From Nesterenkonia sp. Act20 (GTDB lineage: Bacteria > Actinomycetota > Actinomycetes > Actinomycetales > Micrococcaceae): a stretch of DNA of 64,000 nt. Of the stretch, positions 58,877 through 64,000 are shown piece after piece. The notes under the pieces are model-generated. The model worked only from the letters and a program-made list of their open reading frames with translations. It searched no databases and was not told where the DNA came from. Position numbers and translations under genes: made by a program. Location: assembly GCF_019173455.1 (NCBI RefSeq), contig NZ_JADPQH010000001.1, positions 1,766,391 through 1,830,390 of the forward strand, in the 5' to 3' direction. The stretch's first letter is position 1. The number at the start of each line of letters is the position of its first letter.

Positions 58877-59518
58877 ATGAGCGAGAATGAGACGAAGCTG
58901 AGCCAGGCGGACGGGGAAGAGCAGGAGCTTGTCCCCGCCGAGGCCGAGGAAGCACCCGCTGGCGCGGTCGAGTCGCCGGCACCTGACTCCAAGGAGCAGG
59001 CAGGCCATGACTCTGAGGCGCCAGACGAGGCGGTGAAGGAGCAGCCCCCGGCAGAAGGTGCCACGGACGAGGGCGATATTGCTGCAGATTACCTCGAGGA
59101 GCTGCTCGACATCGTCGACCTCGACGGGGACATCGATATCGAGGTCCGAGGTGGACGAACCTATGTCTCGATCCTCACGGAAGATGGCGGCGACGAGCTC
59201 GACGATCTGGTCGGCCGCAACGGCGAGGTGCTCGACGCCCTGCAAGAGCTGACCCGTCTGGCCGTGCTGACCGCCACAGGTGATCGGACACGTCTCGTGC
59301 TGGACATCTCAGGACATCGCGACCGTCGTCAGTCAGAGCTGAAGCAGCTCGCGGAGGACGCGATCGCGAAGGTTCAGGATCGCCGAGAGGACGTGCACCT
59401 CGAACCCATGAGCGCCTACGAGCGGAAGATCGTGCACGACTTCGTCGCCGACTCCGGGCTGATCAGCGAATCTGAGGGCGAAGGAAAACGCCGCCACGTC
59501 GTGATCTCAGCATCATGA
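58877..59518 (+). CDS. khpB: Jag/KhpB-type RNA-binding protein (KH and R3H domains)
   Basis: A 213-residue protein. An acidic N-terminal extension (about residues 1-75) is followed by the Jag KH domain (LVGRNGEVLDALQELTRLAV) and a C-terminal R3H domain with ERKIVHDFVAD. It starts 2 bases after yidC and overlaps rsmG by ATGA. Related proteins act with KhpA in RNA-based control of cell elongation and division. Confidence 0.92.
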   Translation: MSENETKLSQADGEEQELVPAEAEEAPAGAVESPAPDSKEQAGHDSEAPDEAVKEQPPAEGATDEGDIAADYLEELLDIVDLDGDIDIEVRGGRTYVSILTEDGGDELDDLVGRNGEVLDALQELTRLAVLTATGDRTRLVLDISGHRDRRQSELKQLAEDAIAKVQDRREDVHLEPMSAYERKIVHDFVADSGLISESEGEGKRRHVVISAS

Positions 59519-60267
59519 GCGAACACCAGCCGGAGAGCGACACCTCTATGGACGAAGAGTCTCCGCAGACTCGCTCCCCTGAGGGGGACTCAGCGGATGC
59601 TCTCCAGGGGATGCAGCAGACTCCTGAGCTCACCGAACCGGAACGCGCAGCAGCCTCGGCGATATTCGGCGACCGGCTGGATCTTGCCGAACGCTACGTG
59701 GGTCACCTGTGCTCCACCGGAATCGAGCATGGTCTGCTCGGGCCGCGTGAAGTACCCCGCATCTGGTCCCGTCATGTGCTCAACTGCGCGATCCTGGCAC
59801 CGGAGCTCACCGCCGACACTACTGTGGCCGATGTGGGGTCAGGGGCGGGACTCCCTGGACTTGCCCTCGCAATTGCGCGCCCTGACGTGGAATTCATCCT
59901 CATCGAACCGATGGAGCGCCGAGTTGAGTGGCTGAGCACAGTGGTGCAGGATCTCGACCTGGACAATGTCCAGCTCATCCGTGCTCGGGCGGAGGAAGTC
60001 ACCGATGAGGTGATGGCGGACGTCGTCACATCTCGAGCGGTGACAGCTCTTAAGCGACTGTTGCCCCTTACTGTTCCTCTGCTGGACGATGATGGCGAGC
60101 TGTTGCTGCTCAAGGGCCGGAGTGTGCACAGCGAGATCGAAGCGGCGTCCAAGTCTTTCAGCCGGTACAAACTGCAGAAACCGACCGTTGAGCTGCTGGG
60201 CGAAGGACTGCTCGAGGAGCCGAGTACGGTGGTTCGCTGCCGGCGCCGCGCCGCTCGGGTGGCCTAG
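59515..60267 (+). CDS. rsmG: 16S rRNA (guanine-N7) methyltransferase RsmG
   Basis: A 250-residue SAM-dependent enzyme that methylates G527 of 16S rRNA; loss gives low-level streptomycin resistance. The SAM loop reads VADVGSGAGLPGLALAIARPD, with the acidic residue in FILIEPMERR, and VVTSRAVTALKRLLP follows. The first 45 residues are a nonconserved acidic extension. It overlaps khpB by ATGA. Confidence 0.95.
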   Translation: MSEHQPESDTSMDEESPQTRSPEGDSADALQGMQQTPELTEPERAAASAIFGDRLDLAERYVGHLCSTGIEHGLLGPREVPRIWSRHVLNCAILAPELTADTTVADVGSGAGLPGLALAIARPDVEFILIEPMERRVEWLSTVVQDLDLDNVQLIRARAEEVTDEVMADVVTSRAVTALKRLLPLTVPLLDDDGELLLLKGRSVHSEIEAASKSFSRYKLQKPTVELLGEGLLEEPSTVVRCRRRAARVA

Positions 60268-60329
60268 ACTCGTGCATGCCCGGGCGGCGCGCGCTGCCAG
60301 TACGCCTGACGGGCGTGGAGGAACGACTC

Positions 60330-61325
60330 GTGACTAAGGAGAGGTGGCGCGTGCAAGAGAACCGTGTTTCACGTGAAACAAGTGGTACTGCGAAGGCTGC
60401 CGGCGCCGCTGCCAGCGCGGCCGAAGGATCTTCGATCCTCGATTCGTTCGCCGCCTCTTCTCCCCTGGCCGCAGAGCTGGCTGACGAGAATCGGCGCCGC
60501 AAGAAACTGGTCTCTACGGAGCTGGATCGTCCGGATCACACTCGGGCAATCACCGTCTCGAATCAGAAGGGTGGAGTTGGAAAGACCACCAGTACGGTCA
60601 ACCTCTCGGCAGCGCTGGCCGATCAGGGTTTCAACGTCTTGGTCATTGACATCGACCCGCAGGGCAATGCCTCGACCGCGTTGGGAGTTGAGCACTCGGC
60701 CGATACCGATTCGGTGTACGACGTGCTGATCGAGGACTTCGCCCTCGCGGACGTCGTGGCTGACTGCCCAGACATTGCTCGCCTACAGGTGGTTCCAGCA
60801 ACCATCCATCTCGCCGGCGCAGAGATTGAGCTGGTGTCTCTGGTGGCCCGCGAACAGCGTCTCCAACGCGCGTTGGCAGAGTACTACCGCTACCGAGAAG
60901 ATCACGGCCTTGAGCGACTGGATTTTGTCTTCATCGACTGCCCTCCCAGCCTCGGGCTTCTCACGGTCAATGCCTTTGTCGCGGCGCAAGAGGTCTTGAT
61001 CCCGATCCAGTGCGAGTACTACGCCCTCGAGGGCTTGAGCCAGCTGCTCAACAATATCGGTATGATCCAGAAGCATCTGAACCCGCCGCTCAAGGTCTCC
61101 ACCATTCTGCTGACCATGTACGACGGGCGGACGAACTTGGCGTCGCAGGTCGCGGAGGAGGTCCGGGAGCATTTTCCGGAGTCTGTGCTCAAGTCAGTGA
61201 TCCCGCGCAGCGTGCGCATCTCAGAGGCCCCCTCATATCAGCAGTCGGTGATCAGCTATGACCGATCTTCGACGGGAGCGCTTGCCTATCTTGAAGCGGC
61301 GGCAGAACTGGTTCAGCGCTCCTGA
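60330..61325 (+). CDS. parA: Chromosome-partitioning ATPase ParA
   Basis: A 331-residue ATPase that moves ParB-parS complexes. The deviant Walker A is KGGVGKTTS, Walker A' is IDIDPQGNAS and the Walker B region is VFIDCPPSLGLL. The N-terminal 70 residues are a low-conservation extension, and a parS palindrome lies within its codons (60365-60380). Two starts are plausible: GTG 60330 (GGAGGA 7 bases upstream) and GTG 60351 (AAGGAG 9 bases upstream); both are seven codons apart in one frame. I chose the first. Confidence 0.94.
   Translation: MTKERWRVQENRVSRETSGTAKAAGAAASAAEGSSILDSFAASSPLAAELADENRRRKKLVSTELDRPDHTRAITVSNQKGGVGKTTSTVNLSAALADQGFNVLVIDIDPQGNASTALGVEHSADTDSVYDVLIEDFALADVVADCPDIARLQVVPATIHLAGAEIELVSLVAREQRLQRALAEYYRYREDHGLERLDFVFIDCPPSLGLLTVNAFVAAQEVLIPIQCEYYALEGLSQLLNNIGMIQKHLNPPLKVSTILLTMYDGRTNLASQVAEEVREHFPESVLKSVIPRSVRISEAPSYQQSVISYDRSSTGALAYLEAAAELVQRS
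60365..60380. promoter_or_regulatory. parS: parS site 1 (inside parA)
   Basis: TGTTTCACGTGAAACA, a perfect 16-bp palindrome identical to the bacterial parS consensus. Confidence 0.96.
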
Positions 61326-61363
61326 TCCCGCGCCCGCTCGCCCAGGTCGAGTGCGGATTCGCC

Positions 61364-61377
61364 GTTTCACGTGAAAC
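61364..61377. promoter_or_regulatory. parS: parS site 2
   Basis: GTTTCACGTGAAAC core, 38 bases after the parA stop. Confidence 0.95.
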
Positions 61378-61488
61378 AGTGTGATCCGACGCTAGCCTCC
61401 GAGCGTCATTGCCCCGTAGGGTGATGCGCTCCCAGTTCAAGACGTCATGGGCACAGTGCCTGTGAGGTAGGACGTCTTCACGGCGACC

Positions 61489-61502
61489 GTTTCACGTGAA
61501 AC
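61489..61502. promoter_or_regulatory. parS: parS site 3
   Basis: GTTTCACGTGAAAC core in the parA-parB gap. Confidence 0.95.
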
Positions 61503-61533
61503 CCGACCTGCGCTTGTCTGGTCTGCCATCAAG

Positions 61534-61547
61534 GTTTCACGTGAAAC
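61534..61547. promoter_or_regulatory. parS: parS site 4
   Basis: GTTTCACGTGAAAC core, 31 bases after site 3. Confidence 0.95.
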
Positions 61548-61625
61548 GCGGTGACGTTGGATGCGAACCGTGAGCGCAGCTGGTCTCCCCTTTGCAGCAA
61601 AGGTTCGGCTGCATCCAGCCCGCCA

Positions 61626-61639
61626 GTTTCACGTGAAAC
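61626..61639. promoter_or_regulatory. parS: parS site 5
   Basis: GTTTCACGTGAAAC core, 109 bases before the parB start. The whole 423-base parA-parB gap holds parS sites 2-5 and no gene. Confidence 0.95.
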
Positions 61640-61748
61640 GACGTCCTAGAACCTTGCTTGGCATAACCGCGTGCAAAATCTCCGTAGAATGAGATCTACC
61701 GCGTTGAGCTCACGCGGGTCGAGGTCGATGTCTCTAGGAGGCTCCTGC

Positions 61749-63083
61749 ATGGCGGAACGCAAACGGCGCGGTTTGGGACGAGGGTTAGGTGCGCTGATCA
61801 ACAGTGACTCGCAAGATCAAGAGCAGCAAGAGGCGGCTTCGGAGACTGGATCGTCCCCTCTTGATTCGGGAGGCCCCGATTCCTCGGGCGCGGTTTCACG
61901 TGAAACATCTGACGTGCGGTCCAGCACCCCACGCCCTATTGACGTGTTCTTCTCCGCAAAATCAGACCTCGAAGGACCCTATGTAGCCCGGGAATCCACG
62001 GTCATTCAGCGATCCGCGACGTCATCCCGACGACCGAGTGCCGGGCAGCGGGCACCCATGCCCGACGTTCTCTCCCGTGGGACCGGCAAGAGTGCTGAAC
62101 GTCCGATGACGCCGCAGGCCGGCGCCGAGGCGACCACGGACGATGAGACTAAAGAGCGCCAGGGCCGGGAAGAATCGTCGGTTGCCCCCGCGCAGACTCA
62201 GGACAATTCGAGACTGGACGCGGGACCTGAGGGCGCGTGGACCAACTCTGTTTCACGTGAAACCAGCGGCAAGGTGGACGGTGCCGAGTTCCGCTCCGTT
62301 CCGGTGGACTCGATCGTGCCCAACCCGCGCCAGCCGCGTCAGGAATTCGACGAAGAGCACATGGATGAGCTGATCCATTCCATACGGGAGATCGGCATGT
62401 TGCAGCCGGTGGTCGTTCGTCCGGCGGGTGCGGGTCTCTATGAGCTCGTCATGGGAGAACGCCGCTGGCGGGCCTCGAAGGCTGCGAACCTTGAGACCGT
62501 TCCGGCGATCGTGAGGATGACCAAGGATGACGATCTTCTGCGGGACGCTCTCCTGGAGAACATCCACCGGTCTCAGCTGAATCCGCTGGAAGAAGCGGCG
62601 GCCTATCGGCAGCTCCTGGATGATTTCAACTGCACTCAGGATGAGCTGGCGGAGCGGATCGGTCGGTCCCGACCTCAGATCAGCAACACCCTGAGGCTCA
62701 TGAAGCTCCCTCCTGCGGTGCAGCGACGCGTCGCTGCGGGTGTGCTCTCCTCGGGACACGCCAGGGCGCTGCTCGGATTGAAGTCGCCGGAGCAGATGGA
62801 GCAGCTGGCGGGGCGCATCGTCGCTGAGGGACTCTCGGTGCGCGCGACTGAAGAGGCGGTGACGCTTGCCCAGCGAGACCAACGCTCGTCATGGGATCTG
62901 GGACGTGAGCGGACGAAGAGCCCTCGGGTGCAGCAGCTCGAGGAGTTCTCCGATGCACTGACCGATCGACTCGATACCCAGGTGAAGATCACCCTGGGGG
63001 CAAAGAAGGGACGTATCGCGATCGATTTTGGGTCCATCGACGATCTGCACCGGTTGATGGATATGATCGGCAGTCGAGGCTGA
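61749..63083 (+). CDS. parB: Chromosome-partitioning protein ParB
   Basis: A 444-residue CTP-dependent DNA clamp that loads at parS. It starts [18 protein letters not shown] (the ParA-activating peptide), has a variable linker of about 150 residues, then the CTP/parS domain: [26 protein letters not shown] and [14 protein letters not shown]. The helix-turn-helix is [22 protein letters not shown]. The ATG at 61749 has AGGAGG 7 bases upstream, better than the earlier in-frame start at 61671. Two parS sites lie inside its linker-coding DNA. Confidence 0.96.
   Translation: MAERKRRGLGRGLGALINSDSQDQEQQEAASETGSSPLDSGGPDSSGAVSRETSDVRSSTPRPIDVFFSAKSDLEGPYVARESTVIQRSATSSRRPSAGQRAPMPDVLSRGTGKSAERPMTPQAGAEATTDDETKERQGREESSVAPAQTQDNSRLDAGPEGAWTNSVSRETSGKVDGAEFRSVPVDSIVPNPRQPRQEFDEEHMDELIHSIREIGMLQPVVVRPAGAGLYELVMGERRWRASKAANLETVPAIVRMTKDDDLLRDALLENIHRSQLNPLEEAAAYRQLLDDFNCTQDELAERIGRSRPQISNTLRLMKLPPAVQRRVAAGVLSSGHARALLGLKSPEQMEQLAGRIVAEGLSVRATEEAVTLAQRDQRSSWDLGRERTKSPRVQQLEEFSDALTDRLDTQVKITLGAKKGRIAIDFGSIDDLHRLMDMIGSRG
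61893..61906. promoter_or_regulatory. parS: parS site 6 (inside parB)
   Basis: GTTTCACGTGAAAC core; the codons read VSRET, the same frame as site 1. Confidence 0.95.
62250..62263. promoter_or_regulatory. parS: parS site 7 (inside parB)
   Basis: GTTTCACGTGAAAC core; again translated as VSRET. Confidence 0.95.
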
Positions 63084-63084
63084 C

Positions 63085-63098
63085 GTTTCACGTGAAAC
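63085..63098. promoter_or_regulatory. parS: parS site 8
   Basis: GTTTCACGTGAAAC core beginning 2 bases after the parB stop and just before the terminator. Confidence 0.95.
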
Positions 63099-63101
63099 AC
63101 A

Positions 63102-63135
63102 TCGGGCCCGGAACGATGATTCGTTCCGGGCCCGA
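63102..63135. terminator. Bidirectional terminator between parB and trxA
   Basis: A perfect 15-bp stem (63102-63116 with 63121-63135) around a TGAT loop, followed by ACTGTTT on the plus strand. It separates the convergent parB and trxA genes. Confidence 0.87.
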
Positions 63136-63168
63136 ACTGTTTGCCGTCTAAGACGGTGTGTCAGCTGT

Positions 63169-63495
63169 TCAGCTCAGCAGGTCAGCGAACTCCTGCTCCA
63201 GCACCTGCTTCGGCTTGGCGCCGATGGAGGACTGGACGTGCTCACCGTCCTTGAACGCGTAGACCGCTGGAATCGATGTGATGCCAAACTTTGCGGCGGT
63301 CCCGGGGTTCTCATCCACGTTGACCTTCACCACCTGGATCTTCTCCGGGTTCTCTGCGGCGAGCTCCTCGAGGATGGGGGTCAGCATGCGGCACGGACCG
63401 CACCACTCGGCCCAGAAGTCGACAAGCACGGGCTTATCGGCCTGCAGGACGTCCTGCTCGAAGCTGGCGTCAGTGACATTCTTGAGATCTGACAT
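63169..63495 (-). CDS. trxA: Thioredoxin
   Basis: A 108-residue cytosolic thioredoxin. The active site is AEWCGPCRM, with the cis-Pro in ITSIPAVYAF and the buried Asp in VLVDFWAEW. AAGGAGAT lies before the ATG. It reduces protein disulphides using electrons from the TrxB encoded 14 bases upstream, an arrangement conserved near oriC in actinobacteria. Confidence 0.96.
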   Translation of the reverse strand: MSDLKNVTDASFEQDVLQADKPVLVDFWAEWCGPCRMLTPILEELAAENPEKIQVVKVNVDENPGTAAKFGITSIPAVYAFKDGEHVQSSIGAKPKQVLEQEFADLLS

Positions 63496-63509
63496 ATAGA
63501 TCTCCTTCC

Positions 63510-64000
63510 TTAGAGAGGTACAGGGGCGTTATGGGTCTCGTCGGCCGGGACCTCTGCGGCGTCGGTGGGAACGTTGTCCGCGAGCCAGTGCTCCACATCC
63601 AATGCGGCCACGCAGCCGGAGCCAGCGGCCGTGATGGCCTGGCGGTAGGTGGGGTCGAGAACGTCACCGGCGGCGAAGACACCCGGCAGCGAGGTCCTTG
63701 AGCTGCGACCGTCGACCCAGGCAGTTCCGTCTTCGGTCAGGGTGATCTGGTCTTTGAAGAGGGCCGTTCGTGGGTCATGCCCGATTGCCACAAACAGTCC
63801 TGTCACATCCAGAGCTGAAGGCTCTCCGGTGACAGTGTCACGGAGGATCAGCCGACTGACCTTGCCCTCTCCCTGGACCTCGGTCACCTCGGTGTTCCAC
63901 ACGAACGAGATCTTCTCGTTGGCCTTGGCACGGTCCACCATGATCTGCGAGGCGCGCAGCTCCTCGCGGCGATGCAGCACGGTGACCTGGGAGGCGAACT
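63510..64000 (-). CDS. trxB: Thioredoxin reductase, 5' end missing
   Basis: The frame is open to the window edge, so roughly the first half of the protein (FAD loop and CxxC centre) is missing. The visible part includes VTVLHRREELRASQ (end of the NADPH domain), VTGLFVAIGHDPRTALF, and the FAD-binding GVFAAGDVLDPTYRQAITAAGSG, all characteristic of the low-Mr NADPH-dependent enzyme. It feeds electrons to trxA, which follows 14 bases downstream. Confidence 0.94.
   Translation of the reverse strand, partial: FASQVTVLHRREELRASQIMVDRAKANEKISFVWNTEVTEVQGEGKVSRLILRDTVTGEPSALDVTGLFVAIGHDPRTALFKDQITLTEDGTAWVDGRSSRTSLPGVFAAGDVLDPTYRQAITAAGSGCVAALDVEHWLADNVPTDAAEVPADETHNAPVPL

Noticed and set aside
60330-60351. 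Programmed dual start of parA
   Set aside because: Two good starts seven codons apart were noted, but nothing in the sequence shows that both are used.

Overview
The window is high-GC DNA from an actinobacterium, most likely of the order Micrococcales and close to the Micrococcaceae. This is inferred from the DLW-39/DUF3566 genes beside gyrA, the fhaA-fhaB-pstP-rodA-pbpA-pknA-pknB cluster, class E sortase, CrgA, Streptomyces-type ceb genes and many GTG starts; I cannot name the genus. The right half is the replication-origin region of the chromosome. Layout: 1-5.1 kb holds a truncated phospholipase D/cardiolipin synthase, a nitroreductase-family gene, a DJ-1/PfpI gene, thiE, and a divergent dienelactone hydrolase plus LysR-effector-domain pair. 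5.1-12.3 kb is a sugar locus: a ROK regulator diverges from a ribose-type ABC importer (ATPase, permease, lipoprotein), followed by a Gfo/Idh/MocA dehydrogenase and a TIM-barrel isomerase. An APC permease and a surface-anchored ice-binding (DUF3494) protein follow. 16.3-22.2 kb is a cellobiose-type operon (cebE-cebF-cebG, GH1 beta-glucosidase, LacI regulator) with a perfect 14-bp operator upstream. 22.4-32.5 kb is the cell-growth signalling operon (two FHA proteins, PP2C phosphatase, RodA, PBP, two Ser/Thr kinases), which runs by overlapping genes into murT-gatD. crgA, sortase E, a small membrane protein, a trpG/pabA amidotransferase, cyclophilin and rhomboid genes follow, then two CNNM/CorC membrane proteins. 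42.2-56.8 kb is the gyrA/gyrB-dciA-recF-dnaN-oriC-dnaA block, all on the minus strand, with tRNA-Ile, a 37-codon DLW-39 gene and tRNA-Ala downstream of gyrA. The usually short dnaA-rpmH interval instead holds an ABC-2 exporter pair whose permease gene overlaps a possible upstream dnaA start codon and whose ATPase gene carries a -1 frameshift. From rpmH the plus strand carries rnpA, yidD, yidC, jag/khpB, rsmG, parA and parB. Eight identical parS cores lie within 2.8 kb. The window ends in trxA and a truncated trxB. The genes on each side of oriC point away from each other in the usual arrangement. Besides oriC itself, DnaA-box-like sites cluster just upstream of the likely dnaA start and, unexpectedly, in a 107-bp stretch downstream of the rhomboid gene, about 12 kb from oriC. 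I found no CRISPR array, insertion sequence, rRNA or phage genes. The strongest candidates for something new are the remote DnaA-box cluster, the dnaA-linked exporter, the PknB kinase-domain insertion, the MurT without its zinc ribbon and the rhomboid gene that appears to need a non-standard start codon.
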